DNA of 64,000 bases from Planctomycetota bacterium (GCA_016197205.1 JACPWG010000110.1:1-64000), one strand, 5' to 3'. Shown: positions 1 through 9,578, counted from the stretch's first letter. Notes: generated by a model from the sequence alone, not told the origin. Numbers and translations: made by a program.

Positions 1-48
1 CAAAGGCGCTTTTCGGCCGAGCCAAACTCGCCCCCCTCAGTGACGGTC

Positions 49-140
49 CTTCGTGGTCTTCGTGCCTTGGTGGCTTGGTGGTTTCGTCGTCCGTTTGGGT
101 TTCGGGCCTTCGCCCGAGTTGGAGCTTGGTCATTCGTCAG
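49..140. repeat. Dispersed intergenic repeat with small hairpin
   Basis: Bases 49-88 are a run of related cttcgtggt / ccttggtgg units. Bases 102-117 form a hairpin with stem TCGGGC/GCCCGA. Bases 121-140 recur as an exact 20-base reverse complement at 40411-40430, and the hairpin core with its downstream GTTGG recurs at 40448-40467. The segment upstream of the first gene therefore belongs to a repeat family present at least twice in the window. No gene is supported in bases 1-230. Confidence 0.6.
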
Positions 141-230
141 CAGGCTTTGGTTGCTGCCAACGGCCGCGTTAGGACCCCGTCGTGTCGCCCGACTGCATGA
201 CGAGGCAAGGCATGGGAGGAAGTGTGACCT

Positions 231-2489
231 TTGCCTACGAGCGAGGACCTTCGGGCCGAGATCGAACGGACCCTCGGCTTCTTTCCGGCGTTCATCACCT
301 CCTCCCTGGATTCGCCCGAGGACCTGGAGCGCATCTGGCGGGCCGGCTTGTCGGCCAGCCTTCGCGATCCCTTGCCTCCGCTCCTGAAGCAGCGTCTGCT
401 CGCCTCGCTCGCTTCGCTCGCCAGCATCGCCCGCTATTGCGGCCCCCCCTCCGGCCCCGTCCTGGAAGCCCAGCCCCGCCCTTCGCCCGGGCGGACTCAC
501 GACGAGGGGGCCTACCGGGACTTGGTGGAGAACGCGGCTGACCTCATCCTCCGACTCGACCCGGGCGGACGCATCCTCTTCGCGAACCGCCGATCGAAAC
601 CTCTGCTCGGGTATGTACCCGAGGACCTCCGCGGCCTTGCAGTCGCCGAACTGGTCCACCCCGACGCGAAGGCCCCGTTTGCGGCCGCGCTGTCCCGCGT
701 CCTTGCGGGTGCACCGGTCGTGCGCCTCGAGACGAGCCTCCTGACCTGGGACGGGCGCGGAGTCCCGCTCGACGGCGCCCTGACCTGCTCCGACGCCGCC
801 GACGCTCCCCGTGCGCTCACGGCGGTCTTCCGCGACTTGACCGACCGACGGGAGGTGGAGCAGAGGCGGGACGAGTTTCTGTCCACCGTGAGCCACGAGC
901 TACGCACGCCGCTCGCCTCGGTGCAGGTCTCGCTGAACCTCCTTGCGCTGGAGACGCAAGGCAGCCTCTCGCTTCGGGCGCGCGCGGTCGTGCTCGTGGC
1001 CCATCGGAACTGCGCCCGGCTGGGCCGGCTCCTCAACGACATCCTCCTCTTCGAGCGCATGCGCACCGGCAGGTTGTCCTTCCAGTTGCGGCCCGTCTCC
1101 CTGGCGGCCGTCGTGGAGGAGGCCGTCGATGCGGAGCGACCCGAGGCGTGCCGCAAGGGGGTCGGCCTGCTCATCGAGTACCCGCTGCCGGACGTCGAGG
1201 TCCGCGTGGATCCCGGGCGGCTCGGCCAGGCGCTGGGCAACCTGCTCACGAACGCCGTGAGGTTTTCGCCCACGGGGACCACCGTCCGGGTCGAGGTCTC
1301 GCGTGCCGGGGGACCGGTCCGCGTCTCGGTCACGGATGAGGGGCCCGGGATCCCGCCGGAGTTGCGGGATCGCGTGTTCGAGCGTTTCACCCGGGCGTCC
1401 GGTTCGGGCGCGACGGATCGGGGAGGCGCAGGTCTGGGCCTCTCGATCGTGAAGGGGATCCTCGAACGCCTCGGCGGCCAGGTCGGCTTCACGAAACCGC
1501 CGGGTTCGGGCACTACGTTCTATTTCGAACTGCCCGAATGGCTCCCGGAGGGCACGTCCACCGTGACGCCGCCGGCGGAGGACGCCCGTGGCGCCGTGCT
1601 CGTCTATCAGCCGGAGCCGCAGGTGGCGACCGTTCTGGGGCTCTGGCTCGCACGGGCCGGCTACCGGGTCGACATTGCCACGGACGCCCTGGAGGCCGGG
1701 CCTCTGATGCGCCGGAACCGCTACGCCGCCGTTGCTCTTGACCTTTCCTCCGCCAGGGAGGAGACGGCGACCGTCCTCCGGGAGGTGCGCGCGTCCGCAA
1801 CGCCGCCCCAGGACCTTCTCCTCGGCGTTCGTGCGCGCGCGCGTCCGGTCGGCCGCCCCGGAGGCGGCGCCGGCCTCCTCGTGGCCGCTTGGCGCCACGC
1901 GCCGCCCGACCCGGCTGCTCTCCTGGCGGCGATCACGGAGGAGGCCGGGGCCGCAACCGTCCCCGTCTGTCTCGCGGAAACGGAGGCGGAACGCCAGTCC
2001 CTCGACTTCGCGCGCAGTACCTTGCAGCGCCTCGCCCTGCGGGCGTGCCCCGTCCCTACGCTGGAGAAGGCCCAGGCTTGCGCTCTTCCCGAGCCGCTCG
2101 CCCCGCCAGAATCGCTCGTGCCTCCCGAGTCGCTCGCCCCGCCAGAATCGCTCGTGCCTCCCGAGCCGCTGGTGCCTTCCGAGCCGCTGGTGCCGCAGCC
2201 CGATGGCCGGTTTCAACTCGTGATTTCCGAACTGCCCGTCCCGGAGAGCGCGGCCCAGACGAGCGCGCCCTCGGAGGCCGCCGACCCGGTCATAGTCCCA
2301 CCGGGCTCGTCTCCCTTCCGCGTCCGCGTCCTCGTCCTCTCCGCGCGCAAGGGCGTGCCGGAGCGGTCGCTGCCCCTGGCTGTGACGGTCTCGAGCTCGT
2401 CCCTTTCGGACGCCGCGTGGGTCACCCTGCTCCGTTCGTTGATCGGCGGGGGCCGGGCGCCGCAACGGCGCGAGGAGGGCGAGCCATGA
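231..2489 (+). CDS. PAS-domain sensor histidine kinase with degenerate receiver
   Basis: Cytoplasmic sensor kinase of 752 residues. Residues 10-70 resemble the AhpD-like helical N-terminus found in some hybrid kinases; residues 95-205 are a PAS domain; HisKA follows with the H-box SHELRTPL (His222); the ATPase lobe has the N-box at Asn341, the DEGPGIP box at Asp369 and a GLGL box near residue 400. Residues 445-560 look like a receiver whose acidic pocket is lost (QPEP in place of paired Asp). Residues 618-657 are a Pro-Glu-Ser repeat encoded by tandem DNA repeats. The start is TTG at 231: GGGAGGA lies ten bases upstream and an in-frame TGA is at 225-227. The stop overlaps the ATG of the next gene (ATGA), so it is probably coupled to and signals to that regulator. 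No membrane segment is seen. Confidence 0.88.
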   Translation: MPTSEDLRAEIERTLGFFPAFITSSLDSPEDLERIWRAGLSASLRDPLPPLLKQRLLASLASLASIARYCGPPSGPVLEAQPRPSPGRTHDEGAYRDLVENAADLILRLDPGGRILFANRRSKPLLGYVPEDLRGLAVAELVHPDAKAPFAAALSRVLAGAPVVRLETSLLTWDGRGVPLDGALTCSDAADAPRALTAVFRDLTDRREVEQRRDEFLSTVSHELRTPLASVQVSLNLLALETQGSLSLRARAVVLVAHRNCARLGRLLNDILLFERMRTGRLSFQLRPVSLAAVVEEAVDAERPEACRKGVGLLIEYPLPDVEVRVDPGRLGQALGNLLTNAVRFSPTGTTVRVEVSRAGGPVRVSVTDEGPGIPPELRDRVFERFTRASGSGATDRGGAGLGLSIVKGILERLGGQVGFTKPPGSGTTFYFELPEWLPEGTSTVTPPAEDARGAVLVYQPEPQVATVLGLWLARAGYRVDIATDALEAGPLMRRNRYAAVALDLSSAREETATVLREVRASATPPQDLLLGVRARARPVGRPGGGAGLLVAAWRHAPPDPAALLAAITEEAGAATVPVCLAETEAERQSLDFARSTLQRLALRACPVPTLEKAQACALPEPLAPPESLVPPESLAPPESLVPPEPLVPSEPLVPQPDGRFQLVISELPVPESAAQTSAPSEAADPVIVPPGSSPFRVRVLVLSARKGVPERSLPLAVTVSSSSLSDAAWVTLLRSLIGGGRAPQRREEGEP

Positions 2490-3886
2490 CGGAAGCCCTG
2501 CTCATCGTGGAGGACGACGAGGACTTTCGGTTTCTCCTGGAAGAGAGTTTCCGTGCCAAGGGGCGCACGGTCGTGGGCGTCCCGTCGATTCGGGCCGCCC
2601 GCCAGGCGTTGCGGACCGCGCCCGCCGACATCCTCCTGCTCGACCTGCAGCTCGCGGACGGCTCGGGCATGGACGTGCTGCAGGATGCGCGCGAAGTCAC
2701 CCCGGATATCGTCGTGGTCATCATGTCCGCGTATGCCGACGTGCACGCGGCCGTGGATGCGATGAAGCAAGGCGCCGCCGACCTGCTCGTCAAGCCCTTC
2801 CAGCTCGAGGACGTGGAGCGGTGCGTGGAGCGTGCGCTCGAGGCGCGCGACCTCCGACGAAAGGTCCGCCTGCTCGAACGAGAGAAGCAGATCCGCATCG
2901 AGACGAGCGAAATCCTGGGGGAGAGCCCGGCGATCGGGCAGGTCTGCGAAGGCATTCGAAAGGTGGCCGGAGCGCCGACGCCCATCCTGATTCTCGGGGA
3001 GACGGGGACGGGCAAGGAGCTGGTCGCCGACCAGGTCCATCGCCTTTCCCCGCGGGCCCACGGCCCTCTCGTGAAGGTGAACTGCAGCGCCTTCTCCGAG
3101 CAGCTCCTGGAGAGCGAGCTCTTCGGTCACGAACGAGGGGCCTTCACCGACGCGCGCGAGGCCCGGGCGGGCCTGTTCGAGATGGCGGCCGGCGGCACGC
3201 TCTTCCTCGACGAGGTCTCGGAGTTGCGGCTTGGGCTCCAGGGGAAGCTCCTCCGGATCGTCGAAGGGCAGCCCTTCCGCCGCCTCGGCGGCCAGCGCGA
3301 CCTTCGGACGGACGTACGCGTCGTCGCCGCGACGAACCGCGACCTCGCGGGAATGGTGCGTGCGGGGAGCTTCCGCGAGGACCTCTACTTCCGGCTGAAT
3401 GTCTTTCCCCTCGTCGTGCCGCCGCTGCGGGAGCGAGGCCGCGACGTGCTCCTCCTCGCGGACGAGTACCTGCGCCGATCGGCGGAAACGCTGCGCAAAC
3501 CTCGGATCCGACTCGAGCCCAAGGTCGAGGCGCTCCTGCTGGCCTACGACTGGCCGGGGAACGTCCGTGAGTTGAAGAACGTCATGGAACGGGCCGCGAT
3601 TCTGGAAGAAACCGAAGTGCTCGGGGCTTCGCAACTCCCGGCGGAGATCCAGGCCGCGACGTTCCTGCGCCGGCACGCGCCGCGGGACGCGCGCTTGGTC
3701 CCGACGCTCGACGACATCCAGCGGCTCTACATCCTGGAGGTCGTGGCCCGCTTTCAGGGCAACCTCTCCGAGGCGGCCCGAGCACTCGGCGCCTCCCGCA
3801 ACACGCTCAAGGCGCGGCTCCGGCGCGCGAAGGGCCCCTCCCCGGCTCCGACGGACGAACAGAAACCGGAGATCGAACGCCGGTAG
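2486..3886 (+). CDS. Sigma-54-dependent NtrC-family response regulator
   Basis: A 466-residue activator. Residues 1-120 are a receiver domain with phospho-acceptor Asp53 (ILLLDLQLAD) and the KPF motif. The AAA+ domain has Walker A GETGTGKE and a sigma-54 contact loop reading GAFTDA instead of the commoner GAFTGA. The C-terminus is a Fis-type helix-turn-helix (GNLSEAARALGASRNTLKAR). It should remodel sigma-54 RNA polymerase at promoters when phosphorylated. The ATG at 2486 overlaps the kinase stop in an ATGA, which fixes the start; the frame remains open upstream but that part is a shadow of the kinase gene. The cognate kinase is almost certainly the preceding gene. Confidence 0.93.
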   Translation: MTEALLIVEDDEDFRFLLEESFRAKGRTVVGVPSIRAARQALRTAPADILLLDLQLADGSGMDVLQDAREVTPDIVVVIMSAYADVHAAVDAMKQGAADLLVKPFQLEDVERCVERALEARDLRRKVRLLEREKQIRIETSEILGESPAIGQVCEGIRKVAGAPTPILILGETGTGKELVADQVHRLSPRAHGPLVKVNCSAFSEQLLESELFGHERGAFTDAREARAGLFEMAAGGTLFLDEVSELRLGLQGKLLRIVEGQPFRRLGGQRDLRTDVRVVAATNRDLAGMVRAGSFREDLYFRLNVFPLVVPPLRERGRDVLLLADEYLRRSAETLRKPRIRLEPKVEALLLAYDWPGNVRELKNVMERAAILEETEVLGASQLPAEIQAATFLRRHAPRDARLVPTLDDIQRLYILEVVARFQGNLSEAARALGASRNTLKARLRRAKGPSPAPTDEQKPEIERR

Positions 3887-4567
3887 CCGCGACAACGATC
3901 GCGTGAGCGGCGTCGCCGACCGTTGGCGCCTTCGGCCCTGCCCCCCGCCCCCGCCCTCTGACCTCCTTTCCCAACTGGTCAATTCCGGACCATCCCGGGT
4001 CCGCACGCCCGCGCCCCCCCGCCGGACGGGGACCGCGGGGAGGCGAGCGGCGCTCGCCCAGCCGCCGGCGCGGTCGCGTGGTCAGGACTTGACCGCTCCC
4101 GCGCCCTGCCCGTTCGACACGTCGGAACGCGACCGGCTCCTCGTACGCCCCGCGCCTGACTCGCCCCGCGCCGCCTCCTCGCGCCTTCGACGCCTGCCCC
4201 ACGGCGGGGTACGCTTTCTGCGGGTAGGGCGTGCATCGGCTCGGGCGATCGTGCCTGAGCGCCGGGCTCGGGCGTCGCAGGGCCGCAGTTCGTGGGAGGT
4301 GACCTTGGGGCCCGTAAGAAAATAACTTGCTCGTTTGACGCGCAGGGGGGCGACCTGAATTCTCAATGCTCAATTTTCAAGACCCAGACAAGGCTCAAGG
4401 TTCAATTCTCAATGACCACCATGGAACGTAGCCCGGGCACGGAATCGCGGCCTCTGAGCCTTGAACTTTGAGCCTTGTCTGAAAATGGATCATTGCGCCT
4501 TGAGCCTTTTCCTGAGGAGCTCCCTGGTTTCCGAACTGCATGGGTTGTTTCTTTACGAGACCTTCTT
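3887..4567. other. Intergenic region without a supported gene
   Basis: This 680-base gap between the NtrC-type regulator and the next receiver gene contains overlapping open frames on both strands but none with recognisable domains. Its right part holds an inverted repeat (4386-4480) described separately. Promoters for the receiver/cyclase pair presumably lie here, but no convincing -10/-35 or -24/-12 element could be fixed. Confidence 0.5.
4386..4480. repeat. 20-bp-arm inverted repeat
   Basis: The arm at 4386-4405 (agacaaggctcaaggttcaa) pairs with 4461-4480 at 19 of 20 positions, separated by 55 bases. Next to it, caattctcaatg-type units occur at 4356-4368 and 4401-4412. The composition is far poorer in GC than the surroundings. 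The right arm overlaps a possible TTG start of the following gene, which argues for the downstream ATG. Confidence 0.75.
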
Positions 4568-5119
4568 ATGAACGTCCAACCTGAATCGTACGGCACCACC
4601 ACCGCTCCCGCGCCTCGCGAAGCGACCCATGGGCCCGCGCCGGCGGCGAGTCCGTCTCCGGCGGGGGACCTCGACCGACCGGCGATCCTCGTCGTCGAGG
4701 ACGAGCCCGACACGGTCAGTCTTCTCCGGGACATCCTCGAGCGGGAGGGCTTCCGCGTCTTGAGCGCGGGCAGCGTACCCGACGCGCTCGCCCTGCTGGC
4801 CGTCGAGAAGGTCCGGCTCATCCTGCTCGACCTCATGTTGCCGGGCATGAACGGCTTCGACTTCTGCCGGACGATCGCGGGGACGGGGGTGTCGGGAAGC
4901 GCGCCCATCATGGTCGTCACCGGGCTCGACAGCTTCCTGACGCACCAGTCCTTCCTCGAGGAGCTGTTCGGCGTGGAGCTCTTCCTCTACAAGCCCTTCA
5001 GCCGCGCTCGCCTCCTCGACGGTGTCCGGCGTCTGCTCGCCCTGCCGAGAGGTTCCGGGGCGCGTTTCACAACGACCCCGCCCCCCTCGGACGCCCTGTT
5101 GCCGAAGGCACGGTCATGA
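4568..5119 (+). CDS. Single-receiver response regulator
   Basis: A 183-residue protein with a 37-residue Ala/Pro-rich leader and one receiver domain: acidic pocket VVEDEPD, phospho-acceptor Asp88 in LILLDLMLPGMNG, Thr of the MVVTGLD strand and Lys in the C-terminal LYKPF motif. It has no output domain. ATG at 4568 is chosen over TTG at 4475 because the latter falls inside the inverted repeat; no strong ribosome site is visible. Its stop overlaps the start of the cyclase gene (ATGA), so the two are probably made together and the receiver may gate the cyclase. The LFLYKPF motif resembles LCMYKPF in the two receivers at 8494 and 9084. Confidence 0.85.
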   Translation: MNVQPESYGTTTAPAPREATHGPAPAASPSPAGDLDRPAILVVEDEPDTVSLLRDILEREGFRVLSAGSVPDALALLAVEKVRLILLDLMLPGMNGFDFCRTIAGTGVSGSAPIMVVTGLDSFLTHQSFLEELFGVELFLYKPFSRARLLDGVRRLLALPRGSGARFTTTPPPSDALLPKARS

Positions 5120-7515
5120 AGCTGCTCGAGAAGTGCGCGCCGCGACTGCGCGCGGAACGGCACGAACCGCGGGACCTGCTCGCGGCCGCGCGCGACGCCC
5201 GGCGACGGGGCGAGTACTCCCAGCTCGAGGAACGCCTGGCCGAGGCCCGTCTGGTGGAAGTCGGGGAAGGCAGCCGGCTCGGCCACGCCCTGCTCGCCAC
5301 CGCGGACCTCCACCTGCGGCGCGGGCACTGGTTCTACGCGCTCGACACGCTTCAGCCCCGACTCCAGGCCCTTCGCACGGTCCCCGACGATCTGCGCGAG
5401 CGCTATGTCCTGGCGGCCACGCTTTCCGGCGAGGCCCGGATGGAGCGGCAGCAGCTCAAGTCCGCGCGCGAGCTTTGCCGGATCGCGCTCGATCAGGAGC
5501 TGCCGCCCCTCTCCCCCGTCGTCCTCCGGGCGAAGCTCCTCGAGGTCCGGCTTGAGAACCGCGGCGGCCGCGCGGCGAACCAGATGGCCGAGCTCGTGCG
5601 GCTTCGACGCCAGATCGACTCGAGGGACTTTCCGGAGGGGACGGGCGCGGCTTCCCTCGCGACGGACTGCCTCCCGGGCCTGGTCTATCTCGAACTGGGG
5701 CGGGCCCAACTCCAGCACGGCGCCCGGACGGACGCCAAGGCGGCCCTCACGAAGGCCGACGAGCTCGCCCGCGCAGCGGGGGACCCGCTGCTGTCCGCGC
5801 AGGCTCGTTTCTTCCAGCTCGAACGGGGCCGATTCGACGGCCAGCCGCCCACCGAGCTGCTCGCCGGCCTCGCCGCACTCGAACAGGAATTCGAGCGGTG
5901 GCAGGCCGGGCCGTGGAAGGCCCGTGTCTGGGAGTTGATGGCAGAAGTGAACGGCTCCCTGGGCCGGTACACCGACGCGCTGCGCCTGTTCGGTCGCGCC
6001 AAGCAGATCTATGCGGGGTCTCGCGGCTGGCCGATGCCCGCGGAATTCCCGAGGCTCCTTTCGCGGGTCATGTCGAAGATGGGCCACATCTACGCCCAGG
6101 TCGGCGACTGGACCGCGGCGCTGCAGTATTACGAGCGCGACGTGAACACTTGTCGACAGACCGGCATCTTCGTGGGCAAGGCCCACGCGCTCCGGAACCT
6201 CGGCCGGTGCCAGCGCCTGCTCGAGGACCTGGAGGGCTCCCGCGTCTCCCTCAAGGAAAGCGCGAGCATTTTCCGGCGCGTCGGGAACCGGTTCCACGAG
6301 GCCATGACCCGGCTGGAACTCGCCGCGACCATCATCCAGGACCGGAAGGGGAGCGGCCCGGCCGCCACGATCGTGCAGGACGAAGGCCTGAAAGGCGTCC
6401 TCGCGGGTCGCGGGTCCATCGCGTCGCGCTACCGGACCATCGTGAACTACGCCCTGGGGCGCCTCGCCCTCGGACGAGCGGTGTCACGCGGGAGCCGTCC
6501 CTTCCATCTCGCCCAGGCCGAACGGCATCTCCTCGCCGCCTACGACGACCTCGACGACAGGAACTCCCTCGGCGCGGAAGTGTGCATCGCGCTCGCGAAC
6601 CTCCACCGGCTGAACGGCGAGCCCACCACCTCGAAGCACTTCCTCTTCCGCGCGATCCGCATGATGATGTCGAGGGATCGGCACATCGACCCGAAGAAGC
6701 TCGTTCGCCTCGTCGAGCGGATCGACCCCTCCCTGACCACCGACGCCCTGTGGATCTCGCGCCTGTCGACCTTCAACGACGAGGACCTCTTCCGGGACCT
6801 GACCGACAGCCGGCTCGACCGGCCGCTCGGCACCCCCCGCGTCACCGGCGGCGCCGTGCTCTTCGCCGACCTCCGCGCCTTCACGCGCCTTTGCGAGAGC
6901 ATGGACCTCGGCACGCCGCTCGCCGACATCCTCGACGAGTTCATGGACTCGATGGTCCAGGCCATCGAAGGGAACCGGGGCGTCGTCAACAAGTTCGTCG
7001 GCGACTGCGTCGTCGGGCTCTTCCCCACGTTCGGCACGGAAGGGGAGCCGCCCGAGCCGGCGTCGATGCCCGCGCTGCGCGCCGCCCAGGCCGCGGTCGA
7101 AGGCCTCGAGCTCCTCAAGCTCTGCAACATGCGCCGGCAGGAGCGCGGCGACCCGCCCCTCCGCGTGCGGATCGGCCTGGCCATGGGGCACTTCCTGTAC
7201 GGCGTGTTCGGGAAATCCCGACGCCGGGACCTCACCGCGATCGGGCACACGGTAAACCTCGCCTCCCGCATCCAGGGGATCGAGCCGGACGAGGCCGGGT
7301 GCGCGGACGCGTCGCGCGGCGCGAACGGCGGTAACGGCGGTAACGGCGCGGCCCAGCCGTCCGAGGCGGAGGGCACGATCCTCGCCGGCGGGGAGATCGG
7401 GGCGGAGCTCGAGCGCTCCGGACGCTTCCTGCTCCGCAAACTGTCGGATACCCACGTCCGCAACCTGACCGACGCGATCCCCCTTTGGCAGTTGCTGGGA
7501 CGCGCCACGAGCTGA
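5116..7515 (+). CDS. TPR protein with class III adenylate/guanylate cyclase domain
   Basis: A 799-residue protein. Residues 1-570 are helical TPR-like repeats (for example MGHIYAQVGDWTAALQYYER and ALRNLGRCQRLLEDLEGS). Residues 577-730 are a class III nucleotidyl cyclase catalytic domain: metal-binding Asp585 (FADLRAF) and Asp630 (FVGDCVVGLF), Lys626, base-selecting Asp705, and transition-state Asn714 and Arg718 (VNLASR). All expected catalytic residues are therefore present, and it should make a cyclic nucleotide, probably cAMP from the Lys/Asp pair. A Gly/Asn-rich insert (GGNGGNG) near residue 737 interrupts the C-terminal end. There is no signal peptide or membrane segment. It is coupled to the receiver gene by an ATGA overlap. 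Confidence 0.87.
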   Translation: MKLLEKCAPRLRAERHEPRDLLAAARDARRRGEYSQLEERLAEARLVEVGEGSRLGHALLATADLHLRRGHWFYALDTLQPRLQALRTVPDDLRERYVLAATLSGEARMERQQLKSARELCRIALDQELPPLSPVVLRAKLLEVRLENRGGRAANQMAELVRLRRQIDSRDFPEGTGAASLATDCLPGLVYLELGRAQLQHGARTDAKAALTKADELARAAGDPLLSAQARFFQLERGRFDGQPPTELLAGLAALEQEFERWQAGPWKARVWELMAEVNGSLGRYTDALRLFGRAKQIYAGSRGWPMPAEFPRLLSRVMSKMGHIYAQVGDWTAALQYYERDVNTCRQTGIFVGKAHALRNLGRCQRLLEDLEGSRVSLKESASIFRRVGNRFHEAMTRLELAATIIQDRKGSGPAATIVQDEGLKGVLAGRGSIASRYRTIVNYALGRLALGRAVSRGSRPFHLAQAERHLLAAYDDLDDRNSLGAEVCIALANLHRLNGEPTTSKHFLFRAIRMMMSRDRHIDPKKLVRLVERIDPSLTTDALWISRLSTFNDEDLFRDLTDSRLDRPLGTPRVTGGAVLFADLRAFTRLCESMDLGTPLADILDEFMDSMVQAIEGNRGVVNKFVGDCVVGLFPTFGTEGEPPEPASMPALRAAQAAVEGLELLKLCNMRRQERGDPPLRVRIGLAMGHFLYGVFGKSRRRDLTAIGHTVNLASRIQGIEPDEAGCADASRGANGGNGGNGAAQPSEAEGTILAGGEIGAELERSGRFLLRKLSDTHVRNLTDAIPLWQLLGRATS

Positions 7516-7558
7516 GCGACAAGGGGCGCGCGCGTCCAGAGACATGGAGGATGGAGTG

Positions 7559-8464
7559 ATGACGCAGCCGGGAAGGGTGCCGACGCTCGGGCACGAAACC
7601 GACAACGGTCGTCCGGTCCGGAAGGAGGCGAGCCCGCGCACGAGGATCCTGACCGTCCGCAGGCTGGTCGAGGAGGCCGGCGCGGCCGGACGACAGGCCG
7701 ATGACTTCCTGCGACACGGCGAGTTCGAGGGCCTCGAGCGGGACCTCGCCCAATGTCAGCGGATGGCGACGCTGGGCCTGCTCATCGCGGGCATCTCCCA
7801 CGACTTCAAAAACATCCTGACCCGGCTCTCGCTCTGCGCCGAGCTTACGCAGGACGCCGAGGGGGGGGAGAGCGGCGCGGGGGCGATCCTGCGGCGCACC
7901 GTACGGCAGGGGCTCGCCCTGAGCGAGGTCCTCCTGTCCTTTTCCCGGAGGCGCGAGGACCTGTGCGAGCCGACCGACGTGGGCCTGCTGCTGCACGATG
8001 TGCTCCGCCTGGTGGAAACCGAGCTCCGGATCGGAGGGGTCCGGATCGAGCGCGCGCTCGAGTCAGTGGGCGTCCTCGACGTGAATCCGGGACTCCTCCA
8101 GAACGTGTTCCTGAATCTCCTGCTCAACGCGAGGGAGGCCATGCCGCAGGGCGGAACGCTCGTCGTTGCGCTCGCCTCCGACGGAGAGGACGTCCGGATC
8201 CGCTTCTCCGACTCCGGGGCGGGCATGAACCCCGACGCGCTGAGCCACGTCTTCGAGCCGTTCTACACGACGAAGCGGTTTCGTGGGGATGGGTGCCCCG
8301 GGACGGGCCTGGGGCTGTACATGTCCTCGCAGCTCGTCCGCCGACACGGCGGCCGGATCACCTGCGAGAGCACGCCCGGACAGGGCACGACCTTCACGAT
8401 CCGTCTGCCGCGCCTGCGCCCGAGCCCTCCCGGGGAGGCGGCTCCGGTCGAGAGGCCGTCGTGA
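7559..8464 (+). CDS. Soluble NtrB-like sensor histidine kinase
   Basis: A 301-residue kinase with no obvious sensor beyond a short N-terminal helix. The H-box is GISHDFKNIL (His81), followed by the ATPase lobe with VFLNLLLNAREAMPQGG, DSGAGM and GLGLYMSSQLV motifs. ATG at 7559 is preferred because GGAGG at 7546-7550 is eight bases upstream; ATG at 7544 would add five residues but has no ribosome site. The gene lies between the cyclase and two receiver proteins without output domains, which are its likely partners. Confidence 0.87.
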   Translation: MTQPGRVPTLGHETDNGRPVRKEASPRTRILTVRRLVEEAGAAGRQADDFLRHGEFEGLERDLAQCQRMATLGLLIAGISHDFKNILTRLSLCAELTQDAEGGESGAGAILRRTVRQGLALSEVLLSFSRRREDLCEPTDVGLLLHDVLRLVETELRIGGVRIERALESVGVLDVNPGLLQNVFLNLLLNAREAMPQGGTLVVALASDGEDVRIRFSDSGAGMNPDALSHVFEPFYTTKRFRGDGCPGTGLGLYMSSQLVRRHGGRITCESTPGQGTTFTIRLPRLRPSPPGEAAPVERPS

Positions 8465-8493
8465 GCGAATCGATCTTTGAAAGGAGAAGGGTC

Positions 8494-8880
8494 ATGTCCA
8501 AGACCGTCCTGCTCGTCGACGACGAAGCGGACATCGTGCAACTGATGAAGCGGACCCTGGAGACGAGGGGCGGGTATCGCGTGCTCGTCGCACTCTCCGG
8601 GGTGGAGGCGCTCGCGCTGCTCCGCGAGCACCGGCCCGACCTGATCGTCATCGACGTGATGATGCCCGAGATGTGCGGACTCGACCTCTGTCAGGAGATC
8701 GCCCTGTTCGGCCTGGCCCCGAACGTCCCGCTCATGCTGCTGACGGCCCTGAGCGACCGGGTATTCCGCGAGGAGTACCTGCTGGACCGCTACGACGTCT
8801 CGCTCTGCATGTACAAGCCCTTCGACAGCGCGACCCTGCTGGAAAACGTCCGCCGCGCCATCGCCTCGGTGAGGGTTTGA
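8494..8880 (+). CDS. Stand-alone receiver protein (copy 1)
   Basis: A 128-residue CheY-like protein with acidic pocket VDDEAD, phospho-acceptor Asp54 in IVIDVMMPEM, the LLTALSD strand and a C-terminal CMYKPF lysine motif. AAGGAG at 8481-8486 precedes the ATG. It has no output domain, so it would act by protein contact or in a phosphorelay with the adjacent kinases. It is a clear tandem paralogue of the protein at 9084: same length, same MMPEM and CMYKPF motifs. Confidence 0.9.
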   Translation: MSKTVLLVDDEADIVQLMKRTLETRGGYRVLVALSGVEALALLREHRPDLIVIDVMMPEMCGLDLCQEIALFGLAPNVPLMLLTALSDRVFREEYLLDRYDVSLCMYKPFDSATLLENVRRAIASVRV

Positions 8881-9083
8881 GGGCCCGCGCAAGCACCGGG
8901 CGCACGGCCGCCGCGAGGCCTCGAGGGGCCCGTTCGCCGATGCAGGACAAGGTTTCCGGAAGACGTTCGGGCCCGAACGCGGCTCCGCCTGTCCGCGGCG
9001 CGGCTGCCGGCTCCCGCCCCTGTCCCTGTCCCTGCCCACGCGGTGCCCGAGCTCCGCTCGATCCCCTTGCTGGAGGAAGAGTC

Positions 9084-9470
9084 ATGTCGAAGAAGCTGCT
9101 TCTCGTGGACGACGAGGAGGACGTGTGCCTGCTCCTGAAGCATACGCTCGAGAACAAGGACAAGTACCAGGTCGAGTACGAGCTCTCCGGGGCGGCTGCC
9201 CTGCGGCGCCTGGAGGGGGCGAGCTTCGATCTCCTCCTCGTCGACGTCATGATGCCCGAGATGACCGGGCTCGAGTTCTGCCGGCTCCTGACCCAGCGCG
9301 GCTTGGCGGAGGGGACGCCGATCATCCTCCTCACCGCGCTCTCCGACCTCGCCTACAGCGAGGAGGCGCTGCTGGGGTACAACGGGATTTGCCTCTGCAT
9401 GTACAAGCCCTTTGAGATGGCGACCCTGCGCGAAAACGTCCGCCGGGCGCTCGCGCCGATGCTGGTGTGA
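9084..9470 (+). CDS. Stand-alone receiver protein (copy 2)
   Basis: A 128-residue CheY-like protein, tandem paralogue of the preceding gene. It has acidic pocket VDDEED, phospho-acceptor Asp54 (LLVDVMMPEM), LLTALSD and ICLCMYKPF. GGAGGA at 9072-9077 gives a strong ribosome site. In all three small receivers of this cluster the stretch between the Thr strand and the Lys motif contains a Tyr-rich insertion ending in LxxYKPF. The 200 bases between the two copies carry no gene. Confidence 0.9.
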   Translation: MSKKLLLVDDEEDVCLLLKHTLENKDKYQVEYELSGAAALRRLEGASFDLLLVDVMMPEMTGLEFCRLLTQRGLAEGTPIILLTALSDLAYSEEALLGYNGICLCMYKPFEMATLRENVRRALAPMLV

Positions 9471-9578
9471 CCGTCTCGCGGCCGAGCCGGTGCCGGCGCG
9501 AACGCTCGTCGAGGCGCCCCGGCGTGAGCGGACGGGCCGGCGCGCCCGTTTCTCCTGCAGACCATGGGAGGTTTTAAC

